NCBI RefSeq assembly: GCF_900111575.1
Contig: NZ_FOIF01000015.1
Location: 1-36,739, forward strand
From: Anaerobranca gottschalkii DSM 13577
Lineage (GTDB): Bacteria; Bacillota; Proteinivoracia; Proteinivoracales; Proteinivoracaceae
Length of the DNA stretch: 36,739 bases
Direction of reading: 5' to 3'
Position 1 is the stretch's first letter; every line of letters starts with the position of its first letter. Positions 16,186 through 23,917 of the stretch are shown here, one piece after another. Position numbers and translations under genes: made by a program. The notes under the pieces are model-generated. The model ran no database searches, was not told where the DNA came from, and was given only the letters and a program-made list of their open reading frames with translations.

Positions 16186-16186
16186 T
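16168..16186. promoter_or_regulatory. TetR operator, distal copy over the -35 box
   Basis: A second ATTGAC-N7-GTCAAT repeat. Both six-base arms match the proximal copy exactly while the seven central bases differ, which marks the arms as the protein-contacted bases. Confidence 0.8.
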
Positions 16187-16200
16187 AAGGGTGGTTAAAT

Positions 16201-16803
16201 TTAGAATTTATTATTGATTTCCCATAAATAAAAGGATGCTATGGTTCCATAGGGAGAATATCTGTTCTTATAATTGATAAATTCTTCTTTAGTTAATTTT
16301 TCTAGATTGTATAACTTCATCATCCCTTTTCTAATCCCCAAATCATTGAAACTGACTATATCTTTTCTCCCTAAAGAAAAAATCAAAAGCATTTCTACCG
16401 TCCACTGTCCTACTCCCGGTAATCTTGTTAACTTTCTTATAATTTCCTGATCAGAAAGATTATCTAAAGAATTAAAATCCACTTTCTTCTCCTTAGCAGA
16501 CTTGGCTATATTCTTGATATATTGAATTTTTCTTCCAGATATGCCACATTCCCGAATTTCTTCCTCCGAAATATCCAATAAAGTATCAGGAGTAATTCTG
16601 CCTATTTTTGTAAGTAGTCTGTTTATTATTGTTTGGGCAGCCTTTGAAGATACTTGTTGACTAATAACACTTTCTACTAAGGCAGAAAAGGGATTGGGAT
16701 TAATTTCCCGACTTATATATCCTATTTCATCAATAACTTTACCTAATAGGGGATCGGTTTCTTTTAAATATTCCGTTTCTTCTTTTCCATACACAAATTC
16801 CAT
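16201..16803 (-). CDS. DNA-3-methyladenine glycosylase II-like (AlkA, HhH-GPD)
   Basis: The 200-aa base-excision glycosylase of the HhH-GPD superfamily removes alkylated bases from DNA. The helix-hairpin-helix is RLPGVGQWTVEMLL (about 127-140), and the catalytic Asp is D154 in SFNDLGIRKG. ISQQVSSKAA near 48 is the typical N-terminal helix of this group. It lacks the N-terminal domain of E. coli AlkA and the C-terminal Fe-S cysteines of Nth/MutY, so it belongs to the short AlkA branch. It lies 10 nt after the alaX gene and is probably co-transcribed with it. The stop is only 15 bp from the TetR operon's distal operator. Confidence 0.88.
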   Translation of the reverse strand: MEFVYGKEETEYLKETDPLLGKVIDEIGYISREINPNPFSALVESVISQQVSSKAAQTIINRLLTKIGRITPDTLLDISEEEIRECGISGRKIQYIKNIAKSAKEKKVDFNSLDNLSDQEIIRKLTRLPGVGQWTVEMLLIFSLGRKDIVSFNDLGIRKGMMKLYNLEKLTKEEFINYKNRYSPYGTIASFYLWEINNKF

Positions 16804-16813
16804 AAATACATCC

Positions 16814-18016
16814 CTACCCTTGAAGAAGCTGTTTTTCTAAAAGCTCTTTGGCTCTAGGTAATATTTGATCTAAATTATTTGTATTTGTTGTACCACCTTG
16901 AGCTTTGTATTTATTTCCACCACCAGACCCACCAACAATAGACAATATCTCCTGCAAAAGATTATTCATATCTAAATCCAAATCCTTTGATCCAGCGAAA
17001 ATTATCCCTGTTTTTTCACCTTTATTTACAAAGAGTGTTACAACTTTCTCTTTTTCAGTAATGATAGAAGAAAGTAAGGAAAGTTCCTTGATGTTTCCCC
17101 CTTCAGTAAAACTCTCTACTACCGTTATTCCCCCTAATTTTTCCCCTTTTCTATACATTTCTTCCCCTTTATAAATCAATAACTGTTCATTTAAACCTTT
17201 ATTTTCTTTAGTTAATAAAGTGATTTCTTGGAAAAGTTTCTCTATTCCTTCAGCCACTTCCCAATATGGCCTGGAAAGGAGTGAAGAACTATGTAATAAA
17301 ATCTGGTTTTTTAAATGATAATCCTTTAATGCCCTTTGTCCACAGAGGAATTCTATCCTTGTATTTCCTTTTACCCTTTCTTTCCTTACAATTTTTATAA
17401 TCCCAACTTCACCGGTATTTTGGGGATGGGTTCCTCCACAGCCAGAGTAATCAAAACCATCTACTTCTACAATTCGTATATTTTCCTCTACCTTTGGCGG
17501 TTTTCTCAATGGCAATTTTTTTACATCTTCTTCTGTGACAAAGTAATTTTTAACTGACAAGTTTCTATATACTATTTTATTAGCTTCTTCCTCTACCAAC
17601 ATAAGCCCTTCATCTGATATATTATCTAAATTTATGTCGATTGTTACCTTTTCTTTTCCTAAATGGAAAGCCACAGTTTCTCCATCTAATATTTTCTCAA
17701 AGGCCCCTGATAAAATATGCTGACCTAAATGCTGTTGCATGTGATCAAACCTTCTCTGCCAATCAATTACCCCTTCTACAACCTCCCCTTCAACGGGTTC
17801 GGTAAGATAGTGATATATTATTCCATCTTCTTCCATTACCTTGACAACTTCTTTCCCTGAAATCCAGCCTAAATCCCAAGGCTGACCTCCCCCTTCAGGA
17901 TAAAAGGCAGTTTGATCAAGTACAACATAATTTAGGCCATCTCTAACTCCCTTTTCAAGTACTTTAGCTTTAAAATCCCTTAAATAACTGTCTTTTAGAT
18001 AGAGTTTTACACTCAT
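16814..18016 (-). CDS. Alanyl-tRNA editing protein AlaX-L (with DHHA1 domain)
   Basis: The 400-aa trans-editing enzyme hydrolyses mischarged Ser- or Gly-tRNA(Ala). It corresponds to the AlaRS editing part without the aminoacylation core. The zinc/catalytic motifs are HLGQH (H96, H100) and CGGTH (C193, H197); YPEGGGQPWD near 40 is the N-terminal subdomain. A coiled-coil linker (about 250-285) leads to a C-terminal DHHA1/C-Ala-like domain with VGGSGGGNKYKAQGG near 360. The long form with DHHA1 is AlaX-II/L. ATG 18016 lies 6 nt after AGAGGTG; an upstream ATG adds 8 unsupported residues. Downstream is the AlkA-like gene. Confidence 0.9.
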   Translation of the reverse strand: MSVKLYLKDSYLRDFKAKVLEKGVRDGLNYVVLDQTAFYPEGGGQPWDLGWISGKEVVKVMEEDGIIYHYLTEPVEGEVVEGVIDWQRRFDHMQQHLGQHILSGAFEKILDGETVAFHLGKEKVTIDINLDNISDEGLMLVEEEANKIVYRNLSVKNYFVTEEDVKKLPLRKPPKVEENIRIVEVDGFDYSGCGGTHPQNTGEVGIIKIVRKERVKGNTRIEFLCGQRALKDYHLKNQILLHSSSLLSRPYWEVAEGIEKLFQEITLLTKENKGLNEQLLIYKGEEMYRKGEKLGGITVVESFTEGGNIKELSLLSSIITEKEKVVTLFVNKGEKTGIIFAGSKDLDLDMNNLLQEILSIVGGSGGGNKYKAQGGTTNTNNLDQILPRAKELLEKQLLQG

Positions 18017-18050
18017 TTCTTTCACCTCTTCAAGATACATCTTAAAATCC

Positions 18051-18755
18051 CTAATATCTAGATTGACTACTCCCTTGGAAAAATTGAATGAATTTGATTT
18101 TCTCAGCTAGTATAGGATAAATTATTTCTGTTATAACTAAAGAGCTATAAAACCAAGCTAAACCTAAAGAGTAACCCCCTAAAATATCAGTTAAGTAATG
18201 GCGATTTAAGATTATTTGTCCTATTCCTATTAGTAATATTAACCCTTTTAATAAGATGTTAAGGATTTTTTTATAATCCCTTTCTTCCCAGTTTATAATA
18301 AACCCTATGGTTGTAAATAATAGAAAGGCTTTTATAACATGACCACTAGGGAAACTATAAGAAACTTGCTCTGTAAAAAAACCCCATACATCCATGAAAA
18401 AAATTTCTCCCGGTCGCTCTCTCTGGACAAAGGTTTTAGCAAAATATGTAATTACAACTCCTCCACCCATAGTAGTACAAAGAAGAAAATTAAAATATAG
18501 TTGATTTTTATACTTATGTAAGAGAAGAATCATTGTGATTACTGTCAAAAAAAATGCAGTTTTGGTATCTACTAAATATGTAATAATAACTAATGGCCAG
18601 TATAAAATTGAATTTCCTAAAGGAGTTAGAATCCCTTGTACCTTTAAGTCCATAATGGGAATAGGATTTCTTTTAATATACAAAGAAAGAATAACTGTAA
18701 TAATCCACCAAATTATCCCGTGAGATAAATAACCTTTTACCTCTTTCCCTCTCAA
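18051..18755 (-). CDS. PAP2-family membrane phosphatase
   Basis: The 234-aa integral membrane phosphatase has the three PAP2 motifs: KTFVQRERP near 107, SYSFPSGHV near 133, and NRHYLTDILGG near 184, where His is the nucleophile and Asp its partner. About six spans are predicted. Members dephosphorylate lipid phosphates such as undecaprenyl pyrophosphate, phosphatidic acid or PG-phosphate; which one cannot be read here. It lies upstream of alaX with a 34-nt gap, possibly co-transcribed. Confidence 0.9.
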   Translation of the reverse strand: MRGKEVKGYLSHGIIWWIITVILSLYIKRNPIPIMDLKVQGILTPLGNSILYWPLVIITYLVDTKTAFFLTVITMILLLHKYKNQLYFNFLLCTTMGGGVVITYFAKTFVQRERPGEIFFMDVWGFFTEQVSYSFPSGHVIKAFLLFTTIGFIINWEERDYKKILNILLKGLILLIGIGQIILNRHYLTDILGGYSLGLAWFYSSLVITEIIYPILAEKIKFIQFFQGSSQSRY

Positions 18756-18791
18756 AAAATCACCTCTTCAGATAACTATGATAAAAACATT

Positions 18792-18812
18792 CTCCCTTGG
18801 AAATCAAGGGAG
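18792..18812 (-). terminator. Terminator after the MntA/HepT-like pair
   Basis: An 8-bp stem CTCCCTTG/CAAGGGAG (18792-18799/18805-18812). The minus strand continues AATGTTTTTATC, with a T5 run 4 nt past the stem. Confidence 0.65.
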
Positions 18813-18824
18813 TGAATTTAGAAA

Positions 18825-19130
18825 CTATTTTTGATAAATAACAACTCCGTAATTTTCTATTTCTCTTTTTAACTCTTCATTTTGTAAAGTCTCGAAGTTA
18901 ATTACATCAAAATAAAATGGTAAGGGTAGCTCTTCATTTAAAATGACCCTCAATCTATTAACGGTATTATCACTTATTTCTTTTCCAAAAACTGCCACAT
19001 CAATATCGGAACCTCTTTTATAATTACCTTTACTTCTACTTCCGAAAACAACTGCTTTGTCTATATCTGGAAACTTATATATAGTATTAACTATTAAATC
19101 CATACTTTTTTTAGAAATTCCAAATTTCAT
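18825..19130 (-). CDS. MNT-type nucleotidyltransferase, antitoxin-like (MntA)
   Basis: The 101-aa minimal nucleotidyltransferase has VVFGSRSKGNYKRGSDIDVAVFG: G30-S31 bind the nucleotide phosphate, and D42 and D44 bind metal. In the MntA/HepT systems this protein AMPylates (adds AMP units to) a Tyr of the HEPN toxin and so disarms it. It lies 10 nt after the HepT-like gene, in the HI0074-HI0073 order. The active site looks intact. Confidence 0.88.
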   Translation of the reverse strand: MKFGISKKSMDLIVNTIYKFPDIDKAVVFGSRSKGNYKRGSDIDVAVFGKEISDNTVNRLRVILNEELPLPFYFDVINFETLQNEELKREIENYGVVIYQK

Positions 19131-19140
19131 ACTTGGTCAC

Positions 19141-19524
19141 CTAAATATTCATATACTTGAGATAACCCTCTATAATACTCACTTTAATTTTTTCTATTGC
19201 TAAGTTAAACCTTTCTTGATCGTAAGTATTGGCTAAAAGGTTTCGTTTCTCTAACATATCCATCCAAACTTCCCCATCTTCTATAATGTTATACCGAAAA
19301 GCTTCTTTAATAACTTCCCTTGGAAAATTAGCATTTACTCCATTTATCTCTAAATAATCTTTTAATGTTTTCCAGGCCAATTCAAAGGTATATTCAAATC
19401 TTTGAATTAGTCCTTCTTTTTCTAAAGTATTTAATTTCTCTACTTTTAACACCGCATCGTTAAATTGAATAAAAGCTTTACTGAAACTTTGGTATCTTTG
19501 TTTCCATCTTTCTTCACTTTTCAA
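19141..19524 (-). CDS. HepT-like HEPN protein (HI0074 family), catalytic His replaced
   Basis: The 127-aa all-helical protein of the nucleotidyltransferase substrate-binding (HI0074)/HepT family carries the family segments ELAWKTLKDYLEINGV and VIKEAF. The HEPN RNase motif R-x4-6-H-x-Y reads R94-NLLA-N99-T-Y101, so Arg and the modifiable Tyr are kept but the His is Asn (AAT codon). RNase toxicity may therefore be weak or lost. TTG start at 19524 follows GGGGGG. It lies 32 nt downstream of parC and may receive its transcript. Confidence 0.85.
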   Translation of the reverse strand: MKSEERWKQRYQSFSKAFIQFNDAVLKVEKLNTLEKEGLIQRFEYTFELAWKTLKDYLEINGVNANFPREVIKEAFRYNIIEDGEVWMDMLEKRNLLANTYDQERFNLAIEKIKVSIIEGYLKYMNI

Positions 19525-19556
19525 AAAATCCCCCCTTTTAAACTATTATAACATAT

Positions 19557-21740
19557 TTATTCAAAAAGGGATAACTCTTCTATTTTTTCTAAAGAATCTT
19601 CTTTTTTAAGAAAGGTGCCAATTGCAGGAATGTTAGCCCGATAATAATCTGGAATAGTGAAACTTACTCCTTCTAACTCTTTAATTTGGGTCAAGGTGCT
19701 ACCTTTTTTAGATTTTAATACTTGTACTCCTATGGAATTCCTCGTCGTTTTAGGATTGATTTGCCCGGTATGGAAAAGTAGTACCTTGTTTATACTACTT
19801 ACAGCTACTAATTCTTTATCTTCCTTAATAAAAGTTAAGTAAATCAATTTTTCCTCATCGGAATAGGCATTGGCCAACTGTTTTCTGTTTGTTTTCGTTT
19901 GGTAACTTTCTAATGGGATTTTAGCACATTTTCCATTTTGGAAGAAAAACAACAAATAGCCAGAATAATCTTCTGTTGAAACCATATAGATTATTTTTTC
20001 ATCATCTGCTAATCCTAAGAGATTCTTCAAATAGTCCCCTAAAATACTGGCTTTTTTATCTTCTAATTCGTATGCCTTTAATTTATACACAATATGTTTA
20101 TTGGAAAATAGGAGTAAATCCGACTTATTAGTCCCTTCAACTTCTTGGATGATGTAATCATCGTCCTTTAATTTTTGATCCTTACCACCACTTCTTAAAG
20201 ATATTAAAGGAATTTTTTTTAGGTAATTTTCATTAGTTAAAAAGAATTTAACATTATAATCTTCTATTAAAACTTCTTCTGTTACTTTTTCAATTTTACT
20301 TTCCTCAATAATTTCAGTTTTTCTCCCTTGAGCATACTTTTTAATTACTTCTTCTAATTCTTTAATAATGATATTTTTTTGTTTTTTAGTACTCTCAAAA
20401 ACCCCCTGCAAATTTTCTAATTCTTTTTCCATAGTCTTTATATCTTTAATTTGGTTCAAAATATATTCTTGATTAAAATTTCTTAATTTAATATCTGCAA
20501 TAAATTCCCCTTGAACCCGATCGACGGAAAAACCTGCCATTAAATTAGGAACAACATCTTTATCCTTTTTGGTATCCCTAACTATTTTTACCGCCTTGTC
20601 TATATCTAAGAGAATTTTTTCTAACCCTTTAAGCAAATGGAGTTTCTCCCTTTTTTGTCCTATTTCAAAAGCAACTTTCCTTTTAATACAACTAAGCCTA
20701 AATTGAATCCACTCTTGCAAAATTTCTTTAACCCCTAAAACTTGAGGCTTACCATCAATTAAAATATTAAAATTACAGCTAAAGGAATCTTGTAAGGGAG
20801 TTAACTTAAATAACCGGTTCATTAATCCATCAGGATCAGCACTTCTTTTAAGCTCTAAAGTAATTTTAAGACCTTCTTTATCGGTTTCATCCCGAATATC
20901 GTTAATCTCCTTTATTTTACCATTTTTGACTAATTCTATAATTTTTTCTATAATCCCTTCAATAGTAGTGGTATAAGGAATTTGATAGATTTCTATATAG
21001 TTATTTCTTTTATCATAGCGGTATTTGGCCCTTAAGTAAAAACTACCTTTCCCTGTTTTATAAATGTTTTGTAATTCTTTTTTATTGAGGATAAACTGTC
21101 CACCTGAGGAAAAATCCGGTCCTTTTAGGAACTGGCTTATATCAGCTTCTTCATCTTTTAACAAAGCAATAGTAGCCTCACAAACTTCCTTTAAATTAAA
21201 ACTACAGATAGAACTGGCCATACCTACAGCAATTCCTACATTAGGATTAACTAGAATATGGGGAAAAGTTGTAGGCAATAACTTAGGCTCTTCCATGGTG
21301 TTATCATAGTTAGGGACAAAATCTACTGTGTTTTTCCCTATATCTTTAAAAAACTCTTCACAAATAGGATCAAGTTTTGCTTCGGTATATCTAGGAGCAG
21401 CATAGGCCATATCTTTAGAATAATTTTTTCCAAAGTTTCCCTTACTATCAATAAGGGGATGCAAAAGGGCTTCATTTCCCCTAGTTAGCCTCACCATTGT
21501 TTCATAAATTGCCGCATCCCCATGGGGGTTTAACCTCATCGTTTGACCTACAATATTGGCGGATTTTGTTTTCCCACCCTTTAACAGGTTCATTTTATAC
21601 ATAGTATACAACAGTTTACGATGGGATGGTTTTAAGCCATCAATTTCCGGCAATGCCCTAGAAACGATAACACTCATGGAATAAGGCATATAATTTTTTT
21701 CTAAAGTATCAATTATATTAAGGTGGGTTAAGTTTGACAT
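19557..21740 (-). CDS. parC: DNA topoisomerase IV subunit A (clostridial ParC type)
   Basis: The 727-aa type IIA topoisomerase breakage-reunion subunit has catalytic Tyr118 in AAPRYTEAKL and the winged-helix DNA-binding region KPSHRKLLYTMYKM near 37-50. A long coiled coil (about 365-470) and a shorter C-terminal domain replace the six-blade GyrA pinwheel with its GyrA box, which favours topo IV over gyrase. The quinolone-determining loop reads NPHGDAAIYE: Ala76 sits where GyrA has Ser83, and Glu80 where it has Asp87. Its partner gene parE lies 20 nt upstream. ATG 21740 follows AAAGGAG. Confidence 0.88.
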   Translation of the reverse strand: MSNLTHLNIIDTLEKNYMPYSMSVIVSRALPEIDGLKPSHRKLLYTMYKMNLLKGGKTKSANIVGQTMRLNPHGDAAIYETMVRLTRGNEALLHPLIDSKGNFGKNYSKDMAYAAPRYTEAKLDPICEEFFKDIGKNTVDFVPNYDNTMEEPKLLPTTFPHILVNPNVGIAVGMASSICSFNLKEVCEATIALLKDEEADISQFLKGPDFSSGGQFILNKKELQNIYKTGKGSFYLRAKYRYDKRNNYIEIYQIPYTTTIEGIIEKIIELVKNGKIKEINDIRDETDKEGLKITLELKRSADPDGLMNRLFKLTPLQDSFSCNFNILIDGKPQVLGVKEILQEWIQFRLSCIKRKVAFEIGQKREKLHLLKGLEKILLDIDKAVKIVRDTKKDKDVVPNLMAGFSVDRVQGEFIADIKLRNFNQEYILNQIKDIKTMEKELENLQGVFESTKKQKNIIIKELEEVIKKYAQGRKTEIIEESKIEKVTEEVLIEDYNVKFFLTNENYLKKIPLISLRSGGKDQKLKDDDYIIQEVEGTNKSDLLLFSNKHIVYKLKAYELEDKKASILGDYLKNLLGLADDEKIIYMVSTEDYSGYLLFFFQNGKCAKIPLESYQTKTNRKQLANAYSDEEKLIYLTFIKEDKELVAVSSINKVLLFHTGQINPKTTRNSIGVQVLKSKKGSTLTQIKELEGVSFTIPDYYRANIPAIGTFLKKEDSLEKIEELSLFE

Positions 21741-21760
21741 CTAGTCCACTCCTTTTAAAA

Positions 21761-23734
21761 CTAAATAACATCTGATTGATCTAAATATTTATATCCATTT
21801 TGGGCAATAAAATCTTTTCTTCCTTCTAAATTATCTCCTAGGAACAGCTCAAAGGCTTCCCTTGTAGCATGGTATTCAGCTGGAGTAACTTTTATAAGCC
21901 TTCTAGTTTCAGGATTCATTGTAGTTTTCCACATCATTTCCGGCTCATTTTCTCCTAATCCTTTGGATCTTTGGATTTTAAATCCATCCTTTAATTTTTT
22001 GGTAATATCCCTTTTCTCTCCTTCAGAGTAAGCAAAATAGACATTGCCTTTTTTATCAGTAATTTCATATAAGGGTGATTCCGCTATATACACATAGCCC
22101 TTTTCAATTAAAGTAGGAGTTAAAACATAGAGCATTGTCAAAATTAATGTCCTTATTTGAAAACCGTCTACATCTGCATCGGTACAAATAATTATTTTAC
22201 TCCAGTTAAGCTTACTTAAATCAAAGGTGTTTAAATCACTATGCTTACTTTTTATTTCTACACCACAACCTAAAACTTTCAACAAATCCACAATGATTTC
22301 ATTTTTAAAGATTTTATCATAGTCAGATTTTAAACAATTGAGGATTTTCCCTCGAACTGGGATAATAGCTTGAAATTCTGCATCACGGCCCATTTTAGTT
22401 GAACCTAAAGCTGAATCCCCTTCAACTATAAATAACTCCCTTTTACTGACATCCTTAGTCCGACAATCTACAAATTTCTTTACTTTGTTAGCAAAATTGT
22501 CTACACCTTTACTTAATTTCTTTTTAACATCAAGGCGGGTCATTTCTGCTTTTTCTCTACTACGTTTATTAATCAATACTTGCTCTAAAACCCGTTCTAG
22601 TTCAAAATTGTTTTCAATAAAATATATTTCTAACTTTTCTTTTAAGAAATTAGTTAGTGCTTCCTGAATAAATTTGTTAGTTATAGCTTTTTTTGTTTGG
22701 TTCTCATAACTGGTTATAGTTGAATAGGTATTAGTCACTAAAACTAAGCTATCTTTGATGTCACTAAAACTTATTCGTTTTTCATTTTTAGTGTACTTAT
22801 TTTTTTCCTTTAAAAAGTGATGAATGATAGATGTAAATGCTCCATCTACTGCTTTTTCTGGAGCTCCACCATATTCAAGATAGGAAGAATTATGATAAAA
22901 CTCTAATAAGTTTTTTTCGTTATTAAAGGCAAAGGCAACTTCTAACCTTACTTTATACTCTTCTTTATCTTCCCTATCCTTACCTTTAGTTTCTAGTTCA
23001 AAATACTGAGGTTGAGTTAAAGGATTTTCACCGGCAACTTCCTTTACATAATCAATAATACCATTGGGATATAGCCAGGTATAGGTCTTGTCCCCTTCTT
23101 CATCATATAACTTAAAGGTAACCCCTTTATTGACTATAGCTTGTCTTTTTAATGTTTGAATAAAAAAGCTTAAAGGTATATCAATATCATTAAATACTTC
23201 TAAATCCGGTTTCCAGCGAATAATAGTACCTGTATGCTCATAATTACATTTTTCTTTATGTAATCCCCCGATATTTTCCCCTTTTTCAAAGTGAAGGGTA
23301 TATTTATAGCCATCCCGATAAACAGTAACATCCATATACTCTGAAGCAAACTGGGTAGCTGCAGTTCCTAATCCATTTAAACCAACACTGTATTGGTAAT
23401 TACTTCCCGAATTGTTGTTATACTTACCTCCACCATAGAGTATAGTAAAAACTATTTCCCAGTTATACTTTTCTTCTTTACTGTTATATTCTAAGGGAAT
23501 ACCCCTTCCTCTATCTCTAACCTCTATAGATTTATCTTTATAGCGAATAACTTCAATTATATCACCAAACCCTTCTTGAGCCTCATCTCGGGCATTGGCA
23601 ACTATTTCTACTAAAGTATGGCAGCATCCTTCTATTCCATCACTTCCAAAGATAACCGCTGGCCTTAACCTTACTTTATCTTTTTCGACCAAAGTCTTAA
23701 GACTATCATTATCATAGTTGTGCTTTCTTTCCAT
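21761..23734 (-). CDS. parE: DNA topoisomerase IV subunit B (clostridial ParE type)
   Basis: The 657-aa ATPase subunit has a GHKL ATPase with EIVANARDEAQ near 43, DRGRGIPLEY near 73 and GLNGLGTAATQFAS near 115. A transducer domain follows, then the TOPRIM domain with EGDSALGSTKMGRD near 425 and DADVDGFQIRTL near 512 for Mg2+, and a C-terminal segment ending in LDQSDVI. The SALG variant of the usual SAGG is typical, as far as I recall, of this clostridial paralogue. ATG 23734 lies 5-6 nt after GAGGGG; the upstream extension lacks support. First gene of parE-parC, with a sigma-A promoter. Confidence 0.88.
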   Translation of the reverse strand: MERKHNYDNDSLKTLVEKDKVRLRPAVIFGSDGIEGCCHTLVEIVANARDEAQEGFGDIIEVIRYKDKSIEVRDRGRGIPLEYNSKEEKYNWEIVFTILYGGGKYNNNSGSNYQYSVGLNGLGTAATQFASEYMDVTVYRDGYKYTLHFEKGENIGGLHKEKCNYEHTGTIIRWKPDLEVFNDIDIPLSFFIQTLKRQAIVNKGVTFKLYDEEGDKTYTWLYPNGIIDYVKEVAGENPLTQPQYFELETKGKDREDKEEYKVRLEVAFAFNNEKNLLEFYHNSSYLEYGGAPEKAVDGAFTSIIHHFLKEKNKYTKNEKRISFSDIKDSLVLVTNTYSTITSYENQTKKAITNKFIQEALTNFLKEKLEIYFIENNFELERVLEQVLINKRSREKAEMTRLDVKKKLSKGVDNFANKVKKFVDCRTKDVSKRELFIVEGDSALGSTKMGRDAEFQAIIPVRGKILNCLKSDYDKIFKNEIIVDLLKVLGCGVEIKSKHSDLNTFDLSKLNWSKIIICTDADVDGFQIRTLILTMLYVLTPTLIEKGYVYIAESPLYEITDKKGNVYFAYSEGEKRDITKKLKDGFKIQRSKGLGENEPEMMWKTTMNPETRRLIKVTPAEYHATREAFELFLGDNLEGRKDFIAQNGYKYLDQSDVI

Positions 23735-23829
23735 TTCTTCCCCTCTTTTCTCTTTAACTACTACTAATAAATATACCACATTTAAGGAAAAAATCCATGT
23801 TTAACTTTTTGCGACAATAATCTACTTCT

Positions 23830-23858
23830 AGTATAGAACTAATGTTCTTGTTTTGCAA
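23830..23858 (-). promoter_or_regulatory. Sigma-A promoter of parE-parC
   Basis: On the minus strand: TTGCAA (23858-23853), 17 bp, TATACT (23835-23830), about 95 nt before the parE start. Confidence 0.7.
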
Positions 23859-23859
23859 G

Positions 23860-23902
23860 AAAAAAAGAGCACCTAATATTAGGTTTTAACCTAACCTTAG
23901 GT
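23860..23902 (-). terminator. Terminator of the symporter operon
   Basis: A stem 23871-23885/23888-23902 (ACCTAA and TTAGGTT arms paired with a two-base internal mismatch) is followed on the minus strand by GCTC and a T7 run (23866-23860). Confidence 0.85.
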
Positions 23903-23917
23903 ACTGTTAGACAATAT

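Noticed and set aside
19557-23734. Annotating the topoisomerase pair as gyrase (gyrB/gyrA)
   Set aside because: The C-terminal part of the A subunit is short and has no GyrA box, and the sequence pattern matches the second clostridial pair usually called ParE/ParC.
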